Positions 9,540 to 18,707 of a stretch of 64,000 nt of DNA are shown in pieces. The notes beneath the pieces were generated by a model, which saw nothing but the letters and a program-made list of their open reading frames with translations, did not search any database and had not been told where the DNA came from. The stretch lies in assembly GCA_963663905.2 (NCBI GenBank), contig OY760657.1:2480001-2544000 (forward strand). The letters are read 5' to 3'. This stretch comes from Saccharicrinis sp963663905. Its GTDB lineage: Bacteria > Bacteroidota > Bacteroidia > Bacteroidales > Marinilabiliaceae. Within the stretch, counting starts at the first letter, position 1. Each line of letters opens with the position of its first letter. Both the position numbers and the translations under genes were made by a program.

Positions 9540-9568
9540 CAAATATATATCAATATAGCAGTTACAAA
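9540..9568 (-). promoter_or_regulatory. fabI promoter (Bacteroidota type)
   Basis: The minus-strand minus-7 box TATATTTG (9540-9547) is preceded by TTTG (9565-9568) with a 17-nt spacer, within the range known for Bacteroidota housekeeping promoters. The box lies 22 nt upstream of the fabI start chosen here, which supports the downstream ATG. Confidence 0.65.
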
Positions 9569-9643
9569 AACACTAAAGTTTAAATATTTATCACTTTAAC
9601 GTAATTTAATTAAAACCACCATTGATATCAAACTAATATACAA

Positions 9644-11305
9644 CTAATTAACTACTCCCAATAAATCTTTAGCATTTGAAAGAGCAGCATCAGTCAGGTT
9701 ACTTCCACTAAGCATTTTAGCAACCTCTGTTATTCTGTTATCAATAGATAATTCTTCAATACTGGTTTGTGTAGTATGCTGATTATCTTTTTTATATACC
9801 TTATAATGTTGTTTTCCTTTAACTGCAATTTGAGGTAAATGCGTAATACTAATAACTTGAATGTTATTTGAAATTTCCTGCATAATTTTACCCATTTTAT
9901 CAGCTACTTCTCCAGAAACACCAGTATCAATCTCATCAAAAATAATTGTAGGTAAACCTTTTGAAATAGATAATAACGATTTAATACACAACATCACCCT
10001 TGACATCTCCCCTCCCGAAGCAACCTTAGGTATAGCAGATAATTCACCATTTTTATTTGCTGAGAAAAGAAACTCTATATCATCGATACCTGACGCAGAA
10101 AATTCATCCAAAACATTATATTCAACTTTTAATACTGCATTTGGCATTCCTAATTCAAGTAGCTGCCCTGTAAGTGTATTTTCGATTGTTTTAAATACTT
10201 TCTTTCTGGAATCTGATAATTTCTTGCTTACTATTTTTAACTCACCAGCTGCTTTATCTATCTCTTTTTGTTTTGCTTCTAAATCTTCATCAAAAGATGA
10301 TATTTTTTGCAGTTGTTTTTCTAAGTCGTCTTTTATTTCAATTAATTCGGCAACACTTTCAACTTTATGCTTTTGCTGTAAAGAAAATATCTGATCTAAT
10401 CTTGCGCTCACAAATTGTAATCTCTCAGGATCATATTCAATCCCTTCCATTACACCATCCATATCTTTAATTAAATCATCTAAATCAAGGTAAGCAGAAT
10501 CAATTCTCTTTAGCCATCCATCTACATCAGATAAGTAAGATGAAATCTTCTCCAGATTTTTTAAAGATTCTTTCATTGCATTCAGAACTGGAAAACTATC
10601 TCCATTAAAAGTCTCCACCACACTAAACAATCCACCTTTAACTTCCTCTGCATGAGTCAAAAGCTCTTGCTCTTTTTCTAACTCGTCCTGCTCTCCTGCA
10701 ACCAATTTTAGTTCCTGCAACTGATTAAACTGAAATTGCATATAATCAACATCGGCATTCAGTTTTTGATTTTGCTCTTCAAGCTCTTTCTTTTCCTTTT
10801 CAAGCTTTTTAAGGACCTTAAATTTACTTTTATATAAATCTAATACCTCTCTGTTTTGAGCAACCGTATCAACTACATTTAACTGAAAACCAGTATCTCC
10901 TAACAATAAGTTTTGATGCTGCGAATGAATATCAATTAATAGATGTGCTATATTTTTTAAGAAGCCAAGATTTACCGGAGTATCATTTACAAAAGCTCTT
11001 GATTTTCCATTTGCAAGAATTTCTCTTCGAACAAGAGTAATATCTTCATAATCAATATCCTCTTCTTCAAAAAGAGCTTTAAAACCATAATCTGATATAT
11101 CAAATTCGGCCTCTATAACACTTTTCTTTTCTTTATTTTTAAGAACAGAAACATCGCTTCGCTGACCAAGTACCATAGCCAGAGCACCCAACATAATAGA
11201 TTTACCAGCCCCTGTTTCTCCTGTTATTACAGAAAAGCCGTTTTTAAAATCTATTTTTACCTGATCTATTAAAGCGTAGTTTGAAATAAATAATGATTTA
11301 AGCAT
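9644..11305 (-). CDS. recN: DNA repair protein RecN
   Basis: SMC-like ATPase that acts at DNA double-strand breaks. The 553-residue protein has Walker A GETGAGKSIML near residue 30, a long coiled-coil middle (about 150-370, rich in Lys, Glu and Leu), the ABC signature SGGEMSRVML, Walker B TIIFDEIDTGVSG and a C-terminal switch His in ITHLPQIA. It is the last gene of the bamD-rpoZ-coaBC-DUF4835-recN run, 20 nt after the preceding gene. Confidence 0.96.
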   Translation of the reverse strand: MLKSLFISNYALIDQVKIDFKNGFSVITGETGAGKSIMLGALAMVLGQRSDVSVLKNKEKKSVIEAEFDISDYGFKALFEEEDIDYEDITLVRREILANGKSRAFVNDTPVNLGFLKNIAHLLIDIHSQHQNLLLGDTGFQLNVVDTVAQNREVLDLYKSKFKVLKKLEKEKKELEEQNQKLNADVDYMQFQFNQLQELKLVAGEQDELEKEQELLTHAEEVKGGLFSVVETFNGDSFPVLNAMKESLKNLEKISSYLSDVDGWLKRIDSAYLDLDDLIKDMDGVMEGIEYDPERLQFVSARLDQIFSLQQKHKVESVAELIEIKDDLEKQLQKISSFDEDLEAKQKEIDKAAGELKIVSKKLSDSRKKVFKTIENTLTGQLLELGMPNAVLKVEYNVLDEFSASGIDDIEFLFSANKNGELSAIPKVASGGEMSRVMLCIKSLLSISKGLPTIIFDEIDTGVSGEVADKMGKIMQEISNNIQVISITHLPQIAVKGKQHYKVYKKDNQHTTQTSIEELSIDNRITEVAKMLSGSNLTDAALSNAKDLLGVVN

Positions 11306-11325
11306 AAAATAAAATCTAACGAATG

Positions 11326-12222
11326 CTACTGATTTATTTTTTCGGTATACTTATTTGAATTTGCAGGATCCACTTCTGTAAGAACTTCAATGGCTCTTTG
11401 TTTTTCCATTGAAAAAGATTCTGAAAATATATTAATCAACTCATCTGATTTAGCATCGAAAAACAATTCCATAGCAAACGTACCTGGACGTTGACGATAT
11501 ACTTTGGTTAATTTTTCAATTGCAGACAATACTACTTTTCTGCCATCTTCAGGCTTTTCACTCATTTTATCCAAGCCTAAACGATGATATTGATAAATAC
11601 ATTCCCTTAAGGGACGATGAATTTCATTTAAATAATTTTCGACGAACCAATATCTGTTTGTTTTACTCTCATAAGAACGCCATCCAGAATAGCGCGAATT
11701 TTGTGACATATTCACAATCTTCTCGGCCATCTCCATATATTTAGTACCTCCATTCTTAGAAAATGAATCATAATCCAAACCTAAAATAACATAAGCATAA
11801 TAAGCTATCACGCCTACTAAATTGGACTCTATAGAATTTTGATTAAATATTAATGGCTCAAATTCTTCGTATTTAAATTTAAATTCCTGATCTAAATAAT
11901 TAAATAACATAGTTCTGTAAGCCGAGTTATAAACAGGTCTACGAGCCTGAACTTGAATTGTCCCTGAAAATTCATTTGCAGACACAACCTCTTTTATATT
12001 AATTAAAATACTACACTCAATCCTTTCTTCAGGACTAAAAACATTATCTGTCCATACCTGTCCGTTTACAAACTCCATAATGGCAGTTTGCATAGTTTCA
12101 TATACTTGTTTATTTGTTCCCTGAACACTTGGTGAAACCACAGAAACACTACACTGCAATTCCTGAGCATTAGAAAACAAATACGATGATAAAAACAAGA
12201 TGATAAACAGATACTTTTTCAC
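11326..12222 (-). CDS. DUF4835 family periplasmic protein (PorD-like, type IX secretion associated)
   Basis: A 298-residue exported protein with a clear signal peptide (MKKYLFIILFLSSYLFSNA, mature start QELQCSV). The order coaBC-DUF4835-recN is typical of Bacteroidota. From memory this family has been named PorD and linked to type IX secretion in Porphyromonas, but I see no other T9SS gene here, so that role is family knowledge and not shown by context. Recognisable stretches are NGQVWTDNVFSPEERIEC and the C-terminal LTEVDPANSNKYTEKI. Spacing of 20-30 nt to both neighbours suggests co-transcription. Confidence 0.8.
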   Translation of the reverse strand: MKKYLFIILFLSSYLFSNAQELQCSVSVVSPSVQGTNKQVYETMQTAIMEFVNGQVWTDNVFSPEERIECSILINIKEVVSANEFSGTIQVQARRPVYNSAYRTMLFNYLDQEFKFKYEEFEPLIFNQNSIESNLVGVIAYYAYVILGLDYDSFSKNGGTKYMEMAEKIVNMSQNSRYSGWRSYESKTNRYWFVENYLNEIHRPLRECIYQYHRLGLDKMSEKPEDGRKVVLSAIEKLTKVYRQRPGTFAMELFFDAKSDELINIFSESFSMEKQRAIEVLTEVDPANSNKYTEKINQ

Positions 12223-12251
12223 AAATGTTCGTTTTGAATTTTAATAATATT

Positions 12252-13460
12252 CTATAGGGATACAATTTTATTTACAATATCAATTGCAACTTCCCTCTTA
12301 GTCTTTAACGAAAACTCTTCTTTATTATTATCACTATCAATTATTGTAATTTGATTTGTATCATGACCAAACCCAGCTCCTTTATTCTCTAAAGAGTTCA
12401 AAACAATAAAATCAAGATTCTTTTCCTTTAATTTTTTCTGAGCATTACTTAATGCATTTTGAGTTTCCAGAGCAAATCCAACTAATAATTGTCCTTCCTT
12501 TTTTATTTCGCCAAGCTTTTGAGCAATATCAACAGTTGCTTTTAATTCAACAACCATCTCATCCTTATCGCTTTTCACTTTTTGATCTGCACAAACCACT
12601 GGCGTATAATCAGCAACTGCTGCAGAAAGCACTGCCCCATCGCAATCAGGAAACACTTTAGCGCATGCTTCGTACATTTCCTGCGCAGAAACAACACTAT
12701 TTAATTCAACATTGGGATGTTTTACCTCAACACTTGTTGGACCGGATACCAAAATCACTTTAGCACCTCTTGACGCTAATTCTTCGGCAATACTATACCC
12801 CATCTTACCACTGGAAAAATTACCAATAAATCTGACCGGATCTATTTTTTCATAAGTAGGACCAGCATTAACTAAAAACGTTCTGCCTGAAAGTTGATTG
12901 TTTTTTTGATCCTGCTGTTTCTGGAAAAAAGAAATTAACTCTTCAACTATGGTTTCCGGCTCTGCCATACGACCTTTACCGCTTAAACCACTTGCCAATT
13001 CACCTGTTTCTGCCTCAATCATATGAACACCATCCTCTTCAAGACACTTCATATTTCTTTGATTTGCAGGATGCAGATACATATCTAAATCCATTGTAGG
13101 AGCTACAAACACAGTACAGCGAGCAGAAAGATAGGTCGTTACTAATAAGTTGTCGGCAATAGCATTGGCCATTTTACCCATAGTATTTGCTGTTGCGGGT
13201 GCAATAACCATAGCATCAGCCCATAATCCCATATCTACATGACTATTCCAATCTCCATTTTCAGGGTTGTAAAAATCAACCATAATAGGATTTTTCGACA
13301 AGGTAGCCATTGTTAAAGGAGTAATAAACTCTTTAGCTTTTTCTGTCATCAAAACCTTAACCTCTGCCCCGTTCTTCACCAGTAAGCGAGTTAAAAAAGC
13401 AGATTTATATGCAGCAATACCTGCAGATACACCTAATATTATTTTCTTTCCTTTTAACAT
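12252..13460 (-). CDS. coaBC: Bifunctional phosphopantothenoylcysteine decarboxylase/phosphopantothenate-cysteine ligase
   Basis: Catalyses two successive steps of coenzyme A synthesis: ligation of cysteine to phosphopantothenate (CoaB) and decarboxylation to 4'-phosphopantetheine (CoaC). The N-terminal flavoprotein half (residues about 1-185) shows LGVSAGIAAYKS, the active-site His region WNSHVDMGLWADA and the APTMDLDMY loop. The C-terminal synthetase half has VNAGPTYEKIDPVRFIGNFS and AAVADYTP. I chose the ATG giving MLKGKKIILGVSAG (402 aa), because six extra upstream residues are not part of the family. It lies in the bamD-recN operon. Confidence 0.95.
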   Translation of the reverse strand: MLKGKKIILGVSAGIAAYKSAFLTRLLVKNGAEVKVLMTEKAKEFITPLTMATLSKNPIMVDFYNPENGDWNSHVDMGLWADAMVIAPATANTMGKMANAIADNLLVTTYLSARCTVFVAPTMDLDMYLHPANQRNMKCLEEDGVHMIEAETGELASGLSGKGRMAEPETIVEELISFFQKQQDQKNNQLSGRTFLVNAGPTYEKIDPVRFIGNFSSGKMGYSIAEELASRGAKVILVSGPTSVEVKHPNVELNSVVSAQEMYEACAKVFPDCDGAVLSAAVADYTPVVCADQKVKSDKDEMVVELKATVDIAQKLGEIKKEGQLLVGFALETQNALSNAQKKLKEKNLDFIVLNSLENKGAGFGHDTNQITIIDSDNNKEEFSLKTKREVAIDIVNKIVSL

Positions 13461-13552
13461 CGAGATTTTTATAAACAAAAAAAGATAAAAGAAATATCAA
13501 TAACCTCCTTTACCTTTTTTAATTTTTTTAAAAGAAACAGACTATTAAAGAA

Positions 13553-13879
13553 CTAGTTTTCTTCAGTACCTGCATTTCGATAATAAACCTTATCCTCTAC
13601 AAATTCTTGAGTAGCGATTGATGAAGGTTTTGGTAATCTTTCGTAAAATCTTGATATTTCAATTTGCTCACGATTTTCAAAAACTTCTTCCAAATTATCA
13701 GTATAAGAAGCAAATTCCTGAAGTTTTTTATTCAACTCCTCTTTCATTTCTACACTAATTTGGTTAGCTCTTTTAGCAATAACATTTATTGACTCATAAA
13801 CATTACCAGTACCTTCTGAAAGCTTTTGAGTATCCCAAGTAATTGTACTACTCGGAGCATTTGATTTTTTATAATCCAT
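13553..13879 (-). CDS. rpoZ: DNA-directed RNA polymerase omega subunit (Bacteroidota type)
   Basis: Small subunit that assists assembly and stability of RNA polymerase. The 108-residue protein matches the divergent Bacteroidota omega family: TGNVYESINVIAKRANQIS near residue 25 corresponds to the conserved omega helix (R-A-x-Q-I), followed by an acidic region and FYERLPKPSSIATQEF. It lies between bamD (18 nt upstream) and coaBC, the usual order in this phylum. Confidence 0.88.
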   Translation of the reverse strand: MDYKKSNAPSSTITWDTQKLSEGTGNVYESINVIAKRANQISVEMKEELNKKLQEFASYTDNLEEVFENREQIEISRFYERLPKPSSIATQEFVEDKVYYRNAGTEEN

Positions 13880-13897
13880 GATAATAAAATTATTATT

Positions 13898-14710
13898 CTA
13901 ATTTACGTCGTCAAATTTAACTTCTTTTGAGGCATGTTCAAAAATTTTCACTGCCTTCTCCATATATTCACTCTTCGGAAATTCATTGATAAACGAGTAA
14001 TATTCATCAATAGCCTCCCTCATACGTTCATCTTTCTTTTCTAAAATACTATTTTCAGCTTGTATATATTTTGCTTCCAATATTAAAAAAGATAATTCCT
14101 CTCTATACTTTGTATCAGGATAATCTTTTAAACTATTTTGAGCTGCAATAACTGCTGATTGATAATTATTTCCCATATAATTACCTAAATTAAAATAAAG
14201 CTTAGCAGATAAGTAACTTTTATACACTAATTTATCTCTTAATTCTGTAATTAACCTTTCTGCTTCTTCAACTTTTGGGCTATTCGGGAACAAATTAATA
14301 AACAACTGAAATTCATTAATTGCATTATATGTATCCGTTTGATCTAACCTTGGCTTAGGCGATGTCATATAATAACAATAAGCACTCATAAACTGACATT
14401 CTTCAGCATAATCACTTGAAGGAAATGTTTTATAAAACTGACGAAAGTAATGTCCTGACATGATAAAATCATTCAATCCATACAAACATTTTGCATATGT
14501 AAAACTTATAGTTTCAGCCTTATCAGTACCTCTATATATGCTCTGGAGTTCATTTAATAAAGTTGCAGCACGCATAAAGTCTTCTGCTTCATAATACTCC
14601 ATTGCCTTAGTATATTTCATCTCATAATCAGTACTTTTCAACAACTTTTGATACTGACTACAACTAATTAACAATGGAAGAATTACCAGAACAAATATTA
14701 TCTTTTTCAT
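13898..14710 (-). CDS. bamD: Outer membrane protein assembly factor BamD (lipoprotein)
   Basis: TPR-rich lipoprotein of the BAM complex that inserts beta-barrel proteins into the outer membrane. It has a lipoprotein signal (MKKIIFVLVILPLLISC, lipid Cys 17) and about five TPR-like repeats, including AMEYYEAEDFMRAATLLNEL, QFYKTFPSSDYAEECQFM and FINLFPNSPKVEEAERLI. I chose the ATG that places the lipobox correctly (270 aa). An earlier in-frame ATG adds 14 residues. First gene of the bamD-rpoZ-coaBC-DUF4835-recN operon, with a candidate promoter near 14900. Confidence 0.92.
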   Translation of the reverse strand: MKKIIFVLVILPLLISCSQYQKLLKSTDYEMKYTKAMEYYEAEDFMRAATLLNELQSIYRGTDKAETISFTYAKCLYGLNDFIMSGHYFRQFYKTFPSSDYAEECQFMSAYCYYMTSPKPRLDQTDTYNAINEFQLFINLFPNSPKVEEAERLITELRDKLVYKSYLSAKLYFNLGNYMGNNYQSAVIAAQNSLKDYPDTKYREELSFLILEAKYIQAENSILEKKDERMREAIDEYYSFINEFPKSEYMEKAVKIFEHASKEVKFDDVN

Positions 14711-14895
14711 GTATATATAATGTATTTTTTGTTGTAACCTGTAACTATTCATACCAAATAGTTCTTAATTATAAAGAATATTTCTCATGATTCGCTACAT
14801 AAAATATTAAAATAAAACACTGAATAATATGATAACCAACAAATTAACATCATGATTACCAAACATTCAATATTACAATTATTTTTTACAACGTG

Positions 14896-14922
14896 CAAAG
14901 ATAAAATATTAAAATGAAACAA
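14896..14922 (-). promoter_or_regulatory. Candidate promoter of the bamD operon
   Basis: On the minus strand TATCTTTG (14896-14903) matches TAnnTTTG, with TTG at 14920-14922 (16-nt spacer). It is about 185 nt upstream of bamD, so a long leader is implied. No other good box lies nearer. Confidence 0.45.
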
Positions 14923-15052
14923 CCATACATTTAAGTAGGTACCATAACCACATTAACTAAATTTTAAGGTTTAGACATAATTGATTTAAAATAAAACACA
15001 CTGATTTACATACAATTTCACACTTCCGTAAATTTAAACACATGAATCACTC

Positions 15053-15079
15053 TTTGATTATTAAAAAATATTACCTTTG
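15053..15079 (+). promoter_or_regulatory. Promoter of the alpha-oxoamine synthase gene
   Basis: TTTG (15053-15056) and TACCTTTG (15072-15079) form a Bacteroidota promoter with a slightly short 15-nt spacer. The minus-7 box ends 30 nt before the GTG start. Confidence 0.55.
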
Positions 15080-15109
15080 CGCCGTTAATTTATAATTAAG
15101 ATATACGAC

Positions 15110-16360
15110 GTGGATATTTTTGATAAAATAAAAAACATGGGACCGCTTGGTCAATACGGAAAAGCTGCACATGGTTATTTTACATTCCCAAAGCTTGAAG
15201 GTGAAATTGGTCCTAAGATGAAATTCAGAGGTAAAGAAGTACTTACCTGGAGTTTAAATAACTATTTAGGTCTGGCTAATCATCCTGAAGTAAGAAAAGC
15301 AGATGCTGATTCAGCTGCCGAATATGGTTTGGGATATCCAATGGGTGCTCGTATGATGTCTGGACAAACCAGCATGCACGAGGAATTGGAAGCTAAACTA
15401 GCTGAATTTGTAGGTAAAGAGGACTCTTACTTATTAAATTTTGGATATCAGGGAATGGTATCAATTATTGATACATTAGCTTCAAGAAACGATGTTATCG
15501 TTTATGATTCTGAATCCCATGCTTGTATTATGGATGGTATCTTTTTACACAAAGCAAAAGGAGGTAAAAGCTTTGTTTTTCCTCATAATGATATAGTTCG
15601 TTGTGAAAAGATGCTTGAATTTGCAAAAAAACGAGCTACTGAAACTGGTGGAGGTATTTTAGTTATTACTGAAGGTGTCTTCGGTATGGCCGGAGACCTT
15701 GGTGCATTAGACAAAATTGTTGCTTTAAAAGATAAATTTGAGTTCCGTTTATTAGTTGATGATGCTCACGGTTTTGGTACTATGGGTAAAACAGGTGCTG
15801 GTACTGCTGAACACTTTGGCGTAACAGAAGGAGTAGATGTTTTATTTAGTACATTCGCTAAATCAATGGCAAGTATTGGAGCATTTGTTGCTTCTACTGA
15901 AGAAGTAGTAAACTACTTAAGATACAATTTACGCTCTCAGATTTTTGCTAAATCATTACCAATGCCATTGGTCATTGGTGCACTTAAGCGACTAGAGTTA
16001 TTAAGAACAAACCTTGAACTAAAAGAAAACCTTTGGACTATTGTTAATGCTTTACAAAAAGGACTTAAAGAAGCTGGTTTTGACTTAGGAAAAACAGAAT
16101 CACCTGTAACTCCGGTATTCTTGAACGGTTCTGTTCCTGAAGCTACTCAATTAACAATGGACTTAAGAGAAAACTACAGCATTTTCTGTTCTATCGTAGT
16201 TTATCCTGTAATTCCAAAGGATCAGTTGATGTTAAGAATTATCCCAACTGCCGTTCACACATTAGAAGATGTTGAATACACAATTAAGGCATTTGCTGAG
16301 ATTAAAGAAAAATTAGAAGCGGGAGCTTATAAAAGTGATAAGATTGCAAATATCCTATAA
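15110..16360 (+). CDS. PLP-dependent alpha-oxoamine synthase (serine palmitoyltransferase/KBL/CapB-like)
   Basis: Class II pyridoxal-phosphate acyltransferase that condenses an amino acid with an acyl-CoA or acyl-ACP. In Bacteroidota such enzymes start sphingolipid or sulfonolipid synthesis (serine palmitoyltransferase or the CapB cysteate acyltransferase). The true substrate cannot be read from sequence. Visible signatures: WSLNNYLGLANHPEV near residue 45, the PLP-contact motif DDAHGFGTMGKTGAG near 223, and the Schiff-base lysine in STFAKSMASIGAF near 254. I kept the GTG start because the first in-frame ATG is nine codons later, inside the conserved N-terminus (IKNMGPLGQYG). Own promoter upstream and strong terminator downstream indicate a single-gene unit. 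Confidence 0.9.
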   Translation: MDIFDKIKNMGPLGQYGKAAHGYFTFPKLEGEIGPKMKFRGKEVLTWSLNNYLGLANHPEVRKADADSAAEYGLGYPMGARMMSGQTSMHEELEAKLAEFVGKEDSYLLNFGYQGMVSIIDTLASRNDVIVYDSESHACIMDGIFLHKAKGGKSFVFPHNDIVRCEKMLEFAKKRATETGGGILVITEGVFGMAGDLGALDKIVALKDKFEFRLLVDDAHGFGTMGKTGAGTAEHFGVTEGVDVLFSTFAKSMASIGAFVASTEEVVNYLRYNLRSQIFAKSLPMPLVIGALKRLELLRTNLELKENLWTIVNALQKGLKEAGFDLGKTESPVTPVFLNGSVPEATQLTMDLRENYSIFCSIVVYPVIPKDQLMLRIIPTAVHTLEDVEYTIKAFAEIKEKLEAGAYKSDKIANIL

Positions 16361-16386
16361 GCAATCTAACTTAGATAAAATATTTA

Positions 16387-16415
16387 AAAGAGGTTTTGAT
16401 TTTCAAAACCTCTTT
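16387..16415. terminator. Bidirectional terminator between the oxoamine synthase and SpoIID-like gene
   Basis: A 13-bp perfect stem AAAGAGGTTTTGA/TCAAAACCTCTTT with a 3-nt loop, followed by a run of T on the plus strand and TTTTAAATA on the minus strand. It separates convergent genes. Confidence 0.92.
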
Positions 16416-16418
16416 TTT

Positions 16419-17687
16419 TTAATACTGTTTAGCAATATATACATCAGAATAATAATGATTAATAATATCATTCATATTCTTTCCGGCTTTCGACATAGCC
16501 ATTGCTCCTACCATACACAATCCAGCTCTGTGTCCTTTACCAGCCCCTACAAATACAACTTTATTTTCGTTGGTAATTAATTTTGAAATAAATGCCAGAC
16601 TAGGTAGTTTCAAATATGCGGCAAATAACATTAAATTTTGTTCTGAGATTTCAATTTCTTCCTGATCATTAATTAGATTGACTTTCTGAACAGTACCTCT
16701 ATCATTTCTTTCTTCTATGATAAAATCTTTCAATTCAACAATGTTATAATTGAACTTATTCTTTAAGATATCAGCTAATTTACTTAACTCAACCTCTACA
16801 CGCCATCTAAAAAGTTTATTTCTATCGCCAATATCATCTGATATCATTTTATCAATAACCTCCGGATCCTGTGTTTTACAGTAGAAATCTTCCGGATGAT
16901 AAATCCACGATTGTACCTCCTCTTTATTTAAGGAACCAACATTATCTCTTGTTTCTGTATCTTTCAGAGTATTTAGATGCTCATTAAACCCTTTATTTCC
17001 ATGGTAATAAATACTTTCTGGAATTCCACCACAACAAAAAGTATAAGGAAGAGCTACAATTTGACTATTATAAAATAAAACATCACCTTTTGTGTCTTCT
17101 ACAGCTTTCCTTAATATCTCATTACCTTCAATTGAAATCCCTTTGTATTTAAACTCTAACTGTTCAGGTTTTGGGCTAATAAAGTTATTTAGGTATAATA
17201 ATAACTCCTGCGAAGTCTTTTCTTTTATAAATGAAGTTGTATTTAATTCATTAATATATTTTACCATATAGCTCCGATAAACAATTACCATAGCCTTAAG
17301 AAATTCGAATTGATCATTAGCTGCAAACCTACGATCAAGTATACTACTTATAAAAAAATCAACATCAACAATGTTTTGAACTTCTATATTATCATTCTCT
17401 ATGTCAATATTTACTGCACCTCTATAATAGTATTTCTCTTCTACAGCAACACCTTTTTCCTTAACTACAAAGAAGCTATCACCCCACATTCGTGGAGATA
17501 ATTCTGTTTGTTTATCTACTATAATAATTTCTTTATCATCCTCAAGGTAAATCCTATCGTCTTTTAAATACAAATTCCAGTCACCACTCAGACACCTTTG
17601 TGTTTCCCCTAAGAAATACTCACCTTCTAATGAAATAAATAAGTTTTTACTTTTTAATATATCAATGGTTATTTTGGGATCATTCAT
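16419..17687 (-). CDS. SpoIID/LytB domain-containing protein
   Basis: A 422-residue protein whose core matches SpoIID/LytB, a family that enhances or carries out peptidoglycan glycan cleavage. YRGAVNIDIENDNIEVQNIV near residue 90 corresponds to the family opening, FLKAMVIVYRSYMVKY near 128 to the catalytic-helix region (A-x-A-x-R-T/S-Y), and GHRAGLCMVGAMAMSKAG near 388 to the final GHGxGxxQxGA motif. No signal peptide is evident, which is odd for a cell-wall enzyme. An unusual CCGG stretch (FCCGGIPESI) lies mid-protein. It is 28 nt downstream of the DUF4922 gene on the same strand. My impression is that this pair recurs in Bacteroidota, but I cannot check that here. Confidence 0.8.
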   Translation of the reverse strand: MNDPKITIDILKSKNLFISLEGEYFLGETQRCLSGDWNLYLKDDRIYLEDDKEIIIVDKQTELSPRMWGDSFFVVKEKGVAVEEKYYYRGAVNIDIENDNIEVQNIVDVDFFISSILDRRFAANDQFEFLKAMVIVYRSYMVKYINELNTTSFIKEKTSQELLLYLNNFISPKPEQLEFKYKGISIEGNEILRKAVEDTKGDVLFYNSQIVALPYTFCCGGIPESIYYHGNKGFNEHLNTLKDTETRDNVGSLNKEEVQSWIYHPEDFYCKTQDPEVIDKMISDDIGDRNKLFRWRVEVELSKLADILKNKFNYNIVELKDFIIEERNDRGTVQKVNLINDQEEIEISEQNLMLFAAYLKLPSLAFISKLITNENKVVFVGAGKGHRAGLCMVGAMAMSKAGKNMNDIINHYYSDVYIAKQY

Positions 17688-17715
17688 TTTTAAAATATTT
17701 AATTATCGAAGGATA

Positions 17716-18636
17716 CTATTCTAAATAAAACGCTTCTGTTAATTTAGGTAATAAAGGCTTAAATATATCTGTTAAACTGCTAAAACTATACGAAATTTGT
17801 TCATAAATACTTTTTACAGATTCCTCTGTTAAGTTATTAAAATATAAACTGTCATTTACAATAAACATCCCCATCAACTCCAATGCTCCGGGAAAAATCT
17901 TAATCTTACCAGGCGATGAATCATAATATTGAACCGGTTTTTGTACCACCCGAGGAAAGATCACCAATACATATTCATCATTATTACAATAGGAACAATA
18001 ATTAATATAAGGATATTTAGATAAAGAATAACTTCTACCCAATAACTTTTCTAATTCTAAATATACATTAAAAATCCATTGGTAGTTTTTGGATTTAATT
18101 ACAAATGCAGATCTTATCTGTTTTTTTAGAAGACTTATTTCAATATTTTCGTCTGCAAAGACTGAAGATAAACAAACTCCAGAATCGATGTCATTAATAA
18201 ATGGAAAATAGTCTTTATTTAGTATCTGTAAAGTAAAATGTCTTTTAACTTCATCAGGAAAGGAAATTCCGTCAGATAAAACAACTGAACCTTTATAAAT
18301 CTGAGCTATTGAAAGTATATTTTTAACTTTCTCAATATCTTTCTTTCGAAAGTGTGTTTTATCAACTGCTAAAACATAATTTTTAAAAACGGATTGAAGG
18401 TGATTTATAATAAAATACTTATCATTTAATACTCTTTTATAAGATTCACCCTTACCATCTAGTCTTGCACAAATACTACAATTATTGAGATCAACTTTCT
18501 GTAATATTTGATTCTCTTCTGTTTGAGAGAATAGCTTTAATACCTGAACATTGAAATTATCAAACTTAACCAGTTTATAATTTTCGATATAATCAGTATT
18601 AAACTCTGACTCTATATTTTCAAGTTTTAAAAGCAT
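17716..18636 (-). CDS. DUF4922 domain-containing protein
   Basis: A 306-residue cytoplasmic protein that I recognise as DUF4922-like, a family distantly related to nucleotidyl transferases of the galactose-1-phosphate uridylyltransferase/HIT fold. The SICARLDGKGESYKRVLNDKY region near residue 70 and RHFTLQILNKDYFPF near 155 are the best-conserved parts. The biochemical activity is unknown. I chose the ATG giving MLLKLENIESEF. Eight extra upstream residues would overlap the trxB terminator. Probably co-transcribed with the SpoIID-like gene. Confidence 0.65.
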   Translation of the reverse strand: MLLKLENIESEFNTDYIENYKLVKFDNFNVQVLKLFSQTEENQILQKVDLNNCSICARLDGKGESYKRVLNDKYFIINHLQSVFKNYVLAVDKTHFRKKDIEKVKNILSIAQIYKGSVVLSDGISFPDEVKRHFTLQILNKDYFPFINDIDSGVCLSSVFADENIEISLLKKQIRSAFVIKSKNYQWIFNVYLELEKLLGRSYSLSKYPYINYCSYCNNDEYVLVIFPRVVQKPVQYYDSSPGKIKIFPGALELMGMFIVNDSLYFNNLTEESVKSIYEQISYSFSSLTDIFKPLLPKLTEAFYLE

Positions 18637-18641
18637 AAAAA

Positions 18642-18676
18642 ATGGAAGACCTTTACACAAAAATAAGGCCTTCCAT
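18642..18676 (-). terminator. Intrinsic terminator of trxB
   Basis: On the minus strand ATGGAAGGCCTT pairs with AAGGTCTTCCAT (one G-T pair) around an 11-nt loop and is followed by TTTTTTATG. It lies 32 nt after the trxB stop. Confidence 0.8.
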
Positions 18677-18707
18677 CATATAATAAACTATTTAATATCT
18701 TAAATAA

